This document shows positions 1 to 5,684 of a stretch of 6,921 nucleotides of DNA, one piece after another. Positions within the stretch are counted from its first letter, which is position 1, and each line of letters begins with the position of its first letter. The stretch spans positions 1 to 6,921 of the forward strand of contig JACMIM010000651.1 of the NCBI GenBank assembly GCA_014381165.1, in the 5' to 3' direction. This DNA is from Roseiflexaceae bacterium. Lineage in GTDB: Bacteria > Chloroflexota > Chloroflexia > Chloroflexales > Roseiflexaceae. The notes under the pieces are model-generated. The model did not search any database. It worked only from the letters and a program-made list of their open reading frames with translations, and was not told the origin of the DNA. A program made the translations under genes and the position numbers.

Positions 1-69
1 ATTCCCCCCGGGGGCACCAAATAAATAACTATTTTTGGGGGTTTTTTGGCCCCCCCCCCCAAAAAACCC
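1..69. repeat. Homopolymer-rich tract with hairpin
   Basis: This stretch is made of runs: CCCCCGGGGG at 5-14, five Ts, five Gs, six Ts, eleven Cs (50-60) and six As. Positions 39-49 (GGGTTTTTTGG) pair perfectly with 59-69 (CCAAAAAACCC), giving an 11-bp stem around a C-only loop. The stem resembles the arms of the hairpins at 4292-4328 and at the right window edge, so I read it as a degenerate member of the same hairpin family. No gene is supported here. Confidence 0.55.
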
Positions 70-84
70 GCAACAAAAAAGATA

Positions 85-198
85 TATAGCATCCCTGCCG
101 GAGTCGTAAAAAGGGGAGGTAGTTTTTTCGGGGGCTGCGCCCCCAAACCCCCGCTTTGCGCTCACGCGCATGTTTACACCTCAAAGAGGGATGCTATA
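85..198. repeat. Segment bounded by 12-bp perfect inverted repeats
   Basis: TATAGCATCCCT at 85-96 is the exact reverse complement of AGGGATGCTATA at 187-198. The 114-bp segment encloses a GC-rich hairpin module (123-162). No convincing target-site duplication is visible outside the ends, and no transposase is encoded. It could be a small non-autonomous (MITE-like) element or a long cruciform or RNA stem. The inverted repeat is directly visible; the element interpretation is inference. Confidence 0.5.
123..162 (+). repeat. GC-rich hairpin module, copy 1
   Basis: A T-run is followed by GGGGGC-TGC-GCCCCC (130-144, perfect 6-bp stem with a 3-nt loop), then AAACCCCCGCTTTGCGCT. The same order of elements recurs at 4432-4471, where the hairpin is GGGC-TGT-GCCC, so this is an interspersed repeat. 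Its function is unknown. Confidence 0.55.
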
Positions 199-206
199 GC
201 TTTCGT

Positions 207-246
207 GCTGCCGCAGGCAGGAACCGCCAACTGCGTAAGTCCTAAC
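207..246 (+). repeat. Core repeat, copy A
   Basis: The copy begins GCTGCCGCAGGC and ends CTGCGTAAGTCCTAAC. By eye it matches the copy at 6848-6889 (opposite strand) at about 36 of 40 positions. CGCAG near the start and CTGCG near the end can pair into a 5-bp stem, and this is kept in copies A, B and E. Copy A runs directly into the hairpin at 247-287 and is a direct repeat of copy B beyond that hairpin. Confidence 0.75.
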
Positions 247-287
247 TTGTTTCATTCTCTGGCGCAAAGCACCACAAAACGAAACAA
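247..287. repeat. Imperfect hairpin between core copies A and B
   Basis: TTGTTTC (247-253) pairs with GAAACAA (281-287). Inner TGG/CCA and GC/GC pairs close on an AAA loop. Layout and sequence parallel the perfect hairpin at 4292-4328 (GTCTCG...CGAGAC arms, inner GGTGC/GCACC), so it looks like a decayed copy of that structure. Confidence 0.6.
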
Positions 288-303
288 AAAATAGCTTTTC
301 CAT

Positions 304-342
304 GCTGCCGCAGGCCGAAGTCGCTAGCTGCGTAACTCTTAC
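304..342 (+). repeat. Core repeat, copy B
   Basis: This copy shares GCTGCCGCAGGC, GAAGTCGC and CTGCGTAA with copy E (about 33 of 40 positions), including the TTTTCCAT that precedes the core. It ends only a few bases before the Shine-Dalgarno sequence of the acylase gene. The 5' leader and probably the promoter region of that gene are therefore repeat-derived. The ATG at 302-304 belongs to the repeat and is not taken as the gene start. Confidence 0.75.
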
Positions 343-346
343 GAAA

Positions 347-351
347 AAGGA
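347..351 (+). promoter_or_regulatory. Ribosome binding site of the acylase gene
   Basis: AAGGA within AAAAAGGAA lies 7 nt before the ATG at 359. This spacing fixes the start at 359. The in-frame ATG at 302 lies inside the core repeat and has no comparable site ahead of it. Confidence 0.75.
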
Positions 352-358
352 ATCGACA

Positions 359-2770
359 ATGAAGTTGTTCTTTCGCATTGTGATCTGGCTTGCCGCCACG
401 CTCGCAGTGCTCGCGCTGGTGGCTGGAGCAGGCGGTTACTTTTGGCTACGCCGGGCGCTGCCAGAAGTCAGCGGCAGTGTGCGCGTCGGCGGCATCGGCG
501 CGCCGGTGACGATTACGCGCGATGCTGATGCGGTGCCACACATCCAGGCCGCCAACGAAGCCGATGCGCTGTTTGGCCTGGGCTATGTCCACGCCCAAGA
601 TCGACTGTGGCAGATGGAGTTTCAGCGCCGGGTCGGCTTCGGGCGGCTCTCGGAGTTGCTCGGCGAGGCCACGCTGGAAACCGACAAGTTCCTGCGCACG
701 CTCGGCACAGGCCGCGCCGCCCAGAGCGCCTGGCAGAACATGCCTGCCGCCGACCGCACCCTCGTCGAGGCGTATGTCGGCGGTATTAACGCCTACCTCG
801 CCAGCGGCGCACAGCTACCGGTCGAGTTTGTGCTGCTCGGCGCGCAGCCAGCTCCGTTCACGCCTGAGGAAGTGCTGGTTTGGTCGAAGATGCTGTCCTA
901 CAACCTCGGGGGCAACTACGAGGACGAGTTGCTGCGGGTTGAACTCCAGGCCCAGCTTGGGCCGGAGCGCACTGCCTTGCTGATGCCAGCCTGGTCGGAA
1001 GCCGACCCACTGGTGCTGCCAAATACCATGGCAACGCTTCAGCGGGAGCCGCTGACCCGTGCAGTGCCAGATCAGGCTGGTGCGGCGGCGGCGCTGCTGC
1101 GTATGCACAAGCACATCCAGGATACGCTTGGCCTTGGCGGCAAGCTGATCGGCAGCAATAACTGGGTGATCGGCGGGGCGCGCACCACCACCGGCAAGCC
1201 ACTGCTGGCCGACGACCCGCATCTTGGCGCGCAGACGCCCTCGATCTGGTATCTGGCCCATATCCAGGGCGGGGGTATCGACGCGATCGGCGCAACGGTG
1301 CCAGGGCTGCCGGGTGTCGTAATTGGCCACAACCAGCGCATCGCCTGGGGTGTGACCAACACTGGCCCAGATGTGCAAGACCTGTTTATCGAGCGGATCA
1401 ATGGCGATAATCAGGCCGAGTATGATGGCGAACTGGAGCCAGTCCAGCTGATCGAGGAGATTATCAAGGTCAAGGACCGCCCGGATGTGCCAATCAGCGT
1501 TCGTGTTACGCGCCACGGCCCGATCATCAGCGATGTGCTGGAGAATGCAGGCGAACCCATGGCGTTGCGCTGGACGGCACTCGACGCCGAGGACAATACC
1601 TTCCCAGCCTTTTTGGGGATCAACCGCGCGCAGGACTGGCCGCAGTTCACGGCTGCGCTGGAGCAGTACCACGGCCCCATGCAAAACTTCGTCTATGCCG
1701 ATGTCGATGGCAATATTGGCTACTACGCGCCCGGCAAGCTGCCCATGCGCACCAGCGGCGATGGCACTGCGCCGGTTCCAGGCTGGACCAGCCAGTATGA
1801 ATGGAGCGGCTATGTGCCGCACGCCGATCTTCCCCAGGTTTACAACCCGCCCGAGGGCTATATTGCCAGCGCCAACAACCGCGTGGCTGGCCCTGGCTAC
1901 CCACATATGATCGGCAGCAGCTTCGCCGCGCCCTACCGTGCTCGGCGGATTATCGAGTTGATCACGGCCAAGCAGCAGCTTTCGCCAGCCGACATGGCCG
2001 CCATGCACGCCGATGTTTCTTCGGTGCAGGCGCGCGAACTGCTGCCGCGCCTGCTTGAGATCGCACCACTGAACGAGCGCGGGCGCATGGCGATCGAGCT
2101 GTTACGCAGCTGGGATGGCACCATGGCAGCAGACAGCGCCGCCGCAGCTGTGTACGCGGCTTGGTACCAGGAGCTGCCCACAGCGCTGATCGGCGATGAA
2201 CTTGGTGAGGAGCTGTTGGAACTGTATGGTGGCGCATCCGCCGACTTCTTTGCGATCAGCCTGGCGGCGCTGCTGCGTGACGAAGGCGGGTTCTGCGACA
2301 ACTCAGGCTCGCCCGAACGCGAAGATTGTGATCAGCGGCTGGCACAAGCACTCGAAGCTGGATTGGCCGCGATGGCGATCGAGCAGGGCGGCGCCCAACT
2401 GGCCAGTTGGCGTTGGGACAAAGCTCATACCGCCTACTTCCCGCATAACCCGTTTGACAATGTCGCCGCGCTCAAGGGCGCGTTCAGCCGCAGCATTCCC
2501 AACGGCGGCGACAAGTTCACGGTCAATGTCGCGCCGGTGCGCCGCGCCGATTTCGACCAGCGCCATGTGCCGTCGTATCGACATATTGTCGATCTGAGCG
2601 ACATGGGCGCATCGCAGTATATGAACACGCTCGGCCAATCGGGGCAGCCGCTCAGCGGCGACTACAGCAACCTGCTCCAGCGCTGGCAACGGGTTGAGTA
2701 CCTGCCCATGCGCTTCGCCACAGCCAGTATTAGCGAGGGTGCCCGTGGGACGCTCACGCTCGCGCCGTAG
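359..2770 (+). CDS. Penicillin acylase family Ntn-hydrolase, exported
   Basis: The 803-residue product is an N-terminal nucleophile amidase of the penicillin acylase family (peptidase family S45). Such enzymes hydrolyse amide bonds of acylated substrates (beta-lactams, acyl-homoserine lactones, acylated peptides) after self-cleavage into alpha and beta chains. Residues 7-29 form a hydrophobic signal or anchor segment, implying action outside the membrane. The alpha region (about 35-240) carries GYVHAQDRLWQME and GRLSELLGE. Gly265-Ser266 in IGSNNWVIGG is the expected cleavage site, with Ser266 as nucleophile. Counting Ser266 as beta-1, residue beta-23 is His and the ASANN asparagine (506) is beta-241, close to the oxyanion Asn of the family. 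Cys646 and Cys657 could form a disulfide. The C-terminal GQSG (759-762) is family-typical. Length is normal and the frame is intact. The substrate cannot be read from sequence. The next gene starts 119 bp downstream, so co-transcription is possible but unproven. Confidence 0.93.
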   Translation: MKLFFRIVIWLAATLAVLALVAGAGGYFWLRRALPEVSGSVRVGGIGAPVTITRDADAVPHIQAANEADALFGLGYVHAQDRLWQMEFQRRVGFGRLSELLGEATLETDKFLRTLGTGRAAQSAWQNMPAADRTLVEAYVGGINAYLASGAQLPVEFVLLGAQPAPFTPEEVLVWSKMLSYNLGGNYEDELLRVELQAQLGPERTALLMPAWSEADPLVLPNTMATLQREPLTRAVPDQAGAAAALLRMHKHIQDTLGLGGKLIGSNNWVIGGARTTTGKPLLADDPHLGAQTPSIWYLAHIQGGGIDAIGATVPGLPGVVIGHNQRIAWGVTNTGPDVQDLFIERINGDNQAEYDGELEPVQLIEEIIKVKDRPDVPISVRVTRHGPIISDVLENAGEPMALRWTALDAEDNTFPAFLGINRAQDWPQFTAALEQYHGPMQNFVYADVDGNIGYYAPGKLPMRTSGDGTAPVPGWTSQYEWSGYVPHADLPQVYNPPEGYIASANNRVAGPGYPHMIGSSFAAPYRARRIIELITAKQQLSPADMAAMHADVSSVQARELLPRLLEIAPLNERGRMAIELLRSWDGTMAADSAAAAVYAAWYQELPTALIGDELGEELLELYGGASADFFAISLAALLRDEGGFCDNSGSPEREDCDQRLAQALEAGLAAMAIEQGGAQLASWRWDKAHTAYFPHNPFDNVAALKGAFSRSIPNGGDKFTVNVAPVRRADFDQRHVPSYRHIVDLSDMGASQYMNTLGQSGQPLSGDYSNLLQRWQRVEYLPMRFATASISEGARGTLTLAP

Positions 2771-2889
2771 CGTGTTGCAGATGTTTACATGCTCGACCCA
2801 TCTACTGGCATCAATCATGCGTAAGCTACACGTAAGCCACCAACGCCCGGCGCCCCTAGGCACAAGAATCAGCGATAAAGGAACACGCG

Positions 2890-3441
2890 ATGAGTTCGAA
2901 TTCTCGCACTGGCCAGGTTGCCACGACCTTCCCCGCCCAACGCTCGTGGCTGCCAGATGTGATTGGTCTCGGTGGGGCGATCGCCGGTTTGGCCGGAGGT
3001 GCTGCAATGGCACTTGTCGGCGTCCTCACATCGCTTATTCTGGGCGGCAATATCTGGATTGAACCCAAGGCGATCGCCGCGCCGTTCTTCGGGCCAACTG
3101 TTATGCGCCCAGGTTTTGAGTTCGGGCCAGTGCTGGTCGGTACAATACTACACTTCGCTACCGCCGCGCTGCTTGGCGCGATCTACAGTATCGTCACCCG
3201 CCGCATTCTCAAGTTGCCGTCAGATATTGGCGTGCCAGTGCTCGCGGGCCTGATCTACGGCTTCTTTATTTGGGCAGTTGCCTACTTCCTGCTCCTGCCA
3301 CTGGTCAACACCTTTTTGCGCGCCCAGTATGCCCCAGCGTTCATCATGCAGCATCTGGTTTACGGCGTTGTGCTTGGGCTGGTGTATGCGACGCTGCGCC
3401 CGAATCCATATGCCCTCACCGCGCCGAGAGCGCGGGAGTAG
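2890..3441 (+). CDS. Four-helix membrane protein of unknown function
   Basis: The 183-residue protein has about four predicted membrane segments (roughly 24-51, 79-103, 114-138, 151-169). I do not recognise a named family with confidence; it faintly recalls YagU-like small membrane proteins. AAAGGA (2877-2882) sits 7 nt before the ATG, supporting this start. The two halves look like a duplicated helix pair: helices 2 and 4 share a pattern of His, Leu-rich stretch, L-G-x-x-Y, then Arg (around residues 88-105 and 155-170). A polar loop with IWIEPK and APFFGP (55-70) follows helix 1. It lies downstream of the acylase on the same strand with no clear terminator between them, so read-through is plausible. 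No catalytic motif is visible, and the function is open. Confidence 0.82.
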   Translation: MSSNSRTGQVATTFPAQRSWLPDVIGLGGAIAGLAGGAAMALVGVLTSLILGGNIWIEPKAIAAPFFGPTVMRPGFEFGPVLVGTILHFATAALLGAIYSIVTRRILKLPSDIGVPVLAGLIYGFFIWAVAYFLLLPLVNTFLRAQYAPAFIMQHLVYGVVLGLVYATLRPNPYALTAPRARE

Positions 3442-3556
3442 CTGCTCTGCGGCTTCTACAGTAATGTGTTCGCCGATCAAGGGCGCGTTAGCGCTTGCTA
3501 TCACGGTTTCAAAAACCAATGGCATGCGAAACACGTTAAAGCAAGCTGTAGAGCAG

Positions 3557-3617
3557 TCGATCCACCTGCACCCCCGCCCCTCGATGAGGGAGAGGGGCGG
3601 GGGTGCAGGTGGATCGA
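3557..3617. repeat. Perfect 26-bp stem hairpin in convergent gap
   Basis: Positions 3557-3582 and 3592-3617 are exact reverse complements (26 bp, ends TCGATCCACC / GGTGGATCGA) around a 9-nt loop. The arms contain CACCCCCGCCCCTC. An alternative inner hairpin, CCCTC-GAT-GAGGG (3578-3590), uses the same bases. It lies between the 3' ends of the four-helix gene and the NYN gene, a typical place for a REP-like palindrome or bidirectional terminator. Only the + side is followed by a short T run (TATTTT), so intrinsic termination is plausible but not clear-cut. Confidence 0.8.
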
Positions 3618-3659
3618 TATTTTCGCACGCTGCTATAGCCGCAGGCACGAGTGTTGGCT

Positions 3660-4217
3660 CTAACGCTTTCGCACACGCTTTTTCCGCACTTGGGTTTTCT
3701 CAGCTTTGGGCTGCTGAACCGGCGCGATGGCTTCGGCGCTGTGCTCTGGCTCCTCACCAAACAAACGCAACCATTCGTTGATCTGGGCTGGGCTGAGCCG
3801 TGCTTCTGGCTTGTCGGTAGGTTGTGCCGTGCGTGGCTTTGCGGGTGCGCTGAGTTCATGCACGAAATCGTGCGAACTGGTCACGCGGATGTTGTGACTG
3901 GTGGCGGCACGCGCTACCTCCCGATCGGATGTGATCACGCGCCACTCGCTAGGCCGCGTGATCGCCGTGATGCGCTTGATCAGCTGCGTGTCGGCGTCCT
4001 GCGGCGAGCGCGCGAAAAAACACGCAACGCCATAGCCATCGAGGCTGTGTGGATGGCCATACACGCCGTGATCGAACACCACAATTAGGCTGCGCCGCCG
4101 ATCGGCGGTGGCAAAGCCACGCAGCGCTAACACTAACTTCGCCTCGTCGTCCTCATCGCTGAGCGAGATGCCCGGCATCTGGCCGATTAAGTTATGCCCA
4201 TCGATCAAAAACTTCAT
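3660..4217 (-). CDS. YacP/Rae1-like NYN-domain ribonuclease
   Basis: The 185-residue protein has a PIN-like NYN fold of the YacP family; the Bacillus member Rae1 is a ribosome-associated endoribonuclease. Visible signatures are IDGHNLIG (Asp6, Asn9), the VVFDHG strand (Asp49), SPQDADTQLI (Asp74 and Asp76) and VITSDREVARAA (Asp98), which supply the acidic metal site expected of PIN/NYN nucleases. The nuclease domain covers about 1-120. A variable tail with SPAQINEWLRLFG (142-154) ends in a very basic KKRVRKR, suited to RNA or ribosome contact. I see no Shine-Dalgarno sequence before the ATG, and a weak promoter-like pair lies just upstream, so the mRNA may be nearly leaderless. It is divergent from the DUF4097 gene. 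Family assignment is strong; the target RNA is unknown. Confidence 0.88.
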   Translation of the reverse strand: MKFLIDGHNLIGQMPGISLSDEDDEAKLVLALRGFATADRRRSLIVVFDHGVYGHPHSLDGYGVACFFARSPQDADTQLIKRITAITRPSEWRVITSDREVARAATSHNIRVTSSHDFVHELSAPAKPRTAQPTDKPEARLSPAQINEWLRLFGEEPEHSAEAIAPVQQPKAEKTQVRKKRVRKR

Positions 4218-4229
4218 ATCGATCTAACG

Positions 4230-4257
4230 ATAGTAGAACCTACGTAGTTGGCGCCAA
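4230..4257 (-). promoter_or_regulatory. Candidate promoter of NYN gene, overlapping repeat
   Basis: Read on the minus strand, TTGGCG (4252-4257) and TACTAT (4230-4235) are separated by 16 nt. Transcription would start about 5-8 nt before the ATG at 4217, matching the lack of a ribosome binding site. Both boxes are imperfect and lie in the core repeat copy C, so this is a weak candidate. Confidence 0.25.
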
Positions 4258-4273
4258 CAGTCGGCGGCAGCAT
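4233..4273 (-). repeat. Core repeat, divergent copy C
   Basis: Read on the minus strand it begins ATGCTGCCGCC and continues GCCAACTACGTAGGTTCTAC, aligned with the GCCAACTGCGTAAGTCCTAAC end of other copies. It has diverged most in the middle, where it forms a perfect palindrome GTTGGCGCCAAC (4247-4258). It points toward the NYN gene and ends 15 nt before its ATG. Confidence 0.6.
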
Positions 4274-4291
4274 AAAAAGTCTATTTTTATT

Positions 4292-4328
4292 GTCTCGTTT
4301 TTTGGTGCTTTGCACCAAAAAACGAGAC
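4292..4328. repeat. Perfect 17-bp stem hairpin at centre of repeat element
   Basis: GTCTCGTTTTTTGGTGC (4292-4308) pairs exactly with 4312-4328 around a TTT loop. A run ATTTTTAG follows, so it could act as an intrinsic terminator on the + strand, but no gene runs into it from the left. It lies between outward-pointing core copies C and D, forming a palindrome-like element spanning about 4233-4396. A 14-nt piece of the same arm (13 of 14 identical) is seen at 6908-6921. Confidence 0.85.
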
Positions 4329-4345
4329 GATTTTTAGTTATTTCC

Positions 4346-4395
4346 TTGCCCAACGCCGACGAAATGAAAACTCTTGGGCAACTGCGTAATTCCTA
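4346..4395 (+). repeat. Partial core repeat copy D with inverted repeat
   Basis: CAACTGCGTAATTCCTA (4379-4395) matches the 3' half of the core repeat. The usual first half is replaced by unrelated sequence bounded by TTGCCCAA (4346-4353) and TTGGGCAA (4374-4381), a perfect 8-bp inverted repeat with a 20-nt loop. It faces the DUF4097 gene. With copy C it gives the element inverted ends agreeing at about 13 of 18 positions. Confidence 0.55.
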
Positions 4396-4431
4396 GATAT
4401 ATGCTATCTGTACAGAACTAGATAAGCGAAA

Positions 4432-4471
4432 TTTTTCTCGCGGGGCTGTGCCCAACCCTCCACGTTGCGCT
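4432..4471 (+). repeat. GC-rich hairpin module, copy 2
   Basis: A T-run, then GGGC-TGT-GCCC (4443-4453), then AACCCTCCACGTTGCGCT repeats the layout of the module at 123-162 with substitutions. Downstream, TTGCGC (4465-4470) and GCGCAA (4485-4490) form a further short inverted repeat. The rest of the stretch up to the DUF4097 ribosome binding site holds no gene that I can support. Confidence 0.5.
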
Positions 4472-4584
4472 GGCTGCAAGCGCTGCGCAACTCTTCGCGC
4501 CAGCCTGCCGTCGTAGCGAGTGTTGCAGGCGAACCATGTTAGGGGTACGCATGCCATGCGCTTTTAGTTTTTGCTATAGCTCTC

Positions 4585-4590
4585 AGGAGG
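4585..4590 (+). promoter_or_regulatory. Ribosome binding site of the DUF4097 gene
   Basis: A full AGGAGG lies 5 nt before the ATG at 4596. This selects 4596 over the upstream in-frame ATG at 4536, whose extra 20 residues look non-coding. Confidence 0.85.
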
Positions 4591-4595
4591 GCACC

Positions 4596-5678
4596 ATGGC
4601 CGAGCCAGAATATACCGAGGCAGCATATCGACCGCGCAACCCGCTGCCGGATGAGCCATTCTACCAGCCCCCGGTTGTGCGGCGCAACGCCGGGCGCACG
4701 ATTATCGGTGGGGTTCTCCTTGGTCTTGGTGTTATTTGGCTGCTGGGTATGCTTGCCACTGGCGCGCTATGGTCGAGTTCAGGCGAATCAGGTGACGATG
4801 GCGTGCTGATCGATCAAACCTTTCAAGCCCAGCAGCTTGACCTGGAAGTGCCGCTTGGCGATGTCGAGGTGCGTGGTTGGGATGAAGCGACAATCGGCGT
4901 CGTGGCGAGCTACGATGGCGGCAGTGCTGCTGACTACCAAGTGACCACCGAGGTGCGCGATGGCGTGTTAGTCATTCGTGGTGGGCCGCAGCAAGGCTTG
5001 TTTTCACTTGGCCAACGCGAGATTACGTATGTCATCCAAGTGCCAGCCGCCGCCGCCGCCCAAATAAAGACCACGAATGGCAGCATTGATGTTGCCGAGC
5101 TGAATGGTGTAGTGACACTCGACGCGACCAATGGCGGCATTAGCGCCCAGGAGATTCCGAACGGCCTGATCGCAAACACGGTCAATGGTTCGATCGAACT
5201 CCAGGAGATTGGTGGCGCGCTCGAAGCAACATCGGTCAATGGCTCGATCACGCTGGACGACGGCGCAGTGAAATCCGCCACTGTCAATACAACCAATGGC
5301 GAGATCGAACTGAACGGTGTGAGCGGCGAAGTTACTATCGAGAGTGTCAACGGCAGAATTGAAATCGAGAATGCCCGTGAGGCACACATGCGCGTCTCGA
5401 GCACAAATGCTGATATCAGAGTTGTTGGTACATTCGCGCCTGGTAGGGAAAGTACCTTCAACACAGTTTCTGGCGATATCTCCCTGCGGTTCGAACCGGA
5501 ACGTAGCTTTGCGGTAGAAGCCAGCACAGTAGGCGGTGAGATCTGGATCGAACACAACTTTGCGTTCGAGGCGCAGCAGCAGGAGCCGCGCAGCTTGATC
5601 GGACGTGTTGGCAGTGGCGGCGCAACACTGAACATTAGCACCACCAGCGGCGACATTAGGCTCATCAGCCCTCAATAG
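4596..5678 (+). CDS. Membrane-anchored DUF4097 beta-repeat protein
   Basis: The 360-residue protein has a proline-rich N-terminal tail (1-33), one membrane helix (about 34-59) and a long repeat region. Ten tight-turn motifs of the type T/V-N-G-x-I or S-G-D-I occur at 160, 178, 196, 214, 233, 251, 270, 291, 312 and 350, mostly 18-19 residues apart. The 38-residue gap before the last fits one decayed repeat (VGSGGATLNI). This regular spacing indicates stacked beta strands, a solenoid as expected for the DUF4097/putative-adhesin family. Topology is likely N-terminus inside with the repeat domain outside. The family often accompanies envelope-stress or surface functions, but no biochemical role is established from sequence. 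The gene is divergent from the NYN gene, ends 6 bp from the convergent holin-like gene, and no terminator is visible between them. Confidence 0.9.
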   Translation: MAEPEYTEAAYRPRNPLPDEPFYQPPVVRRNAGRTIIGGVLLGLGVIWLLGMLATGALWSSSGESGDDGVLIDQTFQAQQLDLEVPLGDVEVRGWDEATIGVVASYDGGSAADYQVTTEVRDGVLVIRGGPQQGLFSLGQREITYVIQVPAAAAAQIKTTNGSIDVAELNGVVTLDATNGGISAQEIPNGLIANTVNGSIELQEIGGALEATSVNGSITLDDGAVKSATVNTTNGEIELNGVSGEVTIESVNGRIEIENAREAHMRVSSTNADIRVVGTFAPGRESTFNTVSGDISLRFEPERSFAVEASTVGGEIWIEHNFAFEAQQQEPRSLIGRVGSGGATLNISTTSGDIRLISPQ

Positions 5679-5684
5679 GGCTTG

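Noticed and set aside
46..294. 82-residue open frame on +
   Set aside because: It lies entirely in repeat and homopolymer DNA, has no ribosome binding site, and its only recurring peptide comes from the core repeat.
207..342. CRISPR array from spaced direct repeats A and B
   Set aside because: Only two direct copies with a hairpin between them, imperfect identity, other copies inverted elsewhere and no cas genes.
302..358. Upstream start for the acylase
   Set aside because: The extra 19 residues are translated core repeat; the ATG at 359 has a good ribosome binding site and begins a normal signal segment.
815..2008. 397-residue open frame on the minus strand
   Set aside because: It is fully antisense to the acylase, whose frame has clear family motifs; long antisense frames are common in GC-rich genes and this one shows no domain.
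2303..3013. 236-residue open frame on the minus strand
   Set aside because: It overlaps the acylase 3' end and the start of the four-helix gene, both better supported, and has no recognisable motif.
2977..3077. Two GCGATCGC (HIP1-like) octamers suggesting a cyanobacterium
   Set aside because: Only two copies, both inside one gene; too few to indicate lineage, and the rest of the window does not look cyanobacterial.
4536..4595. Upstream start for the DUF4097 gene
   Set aside because: A consensus AGGAGG precedes the ATG at 4596, and the extension has no family character.
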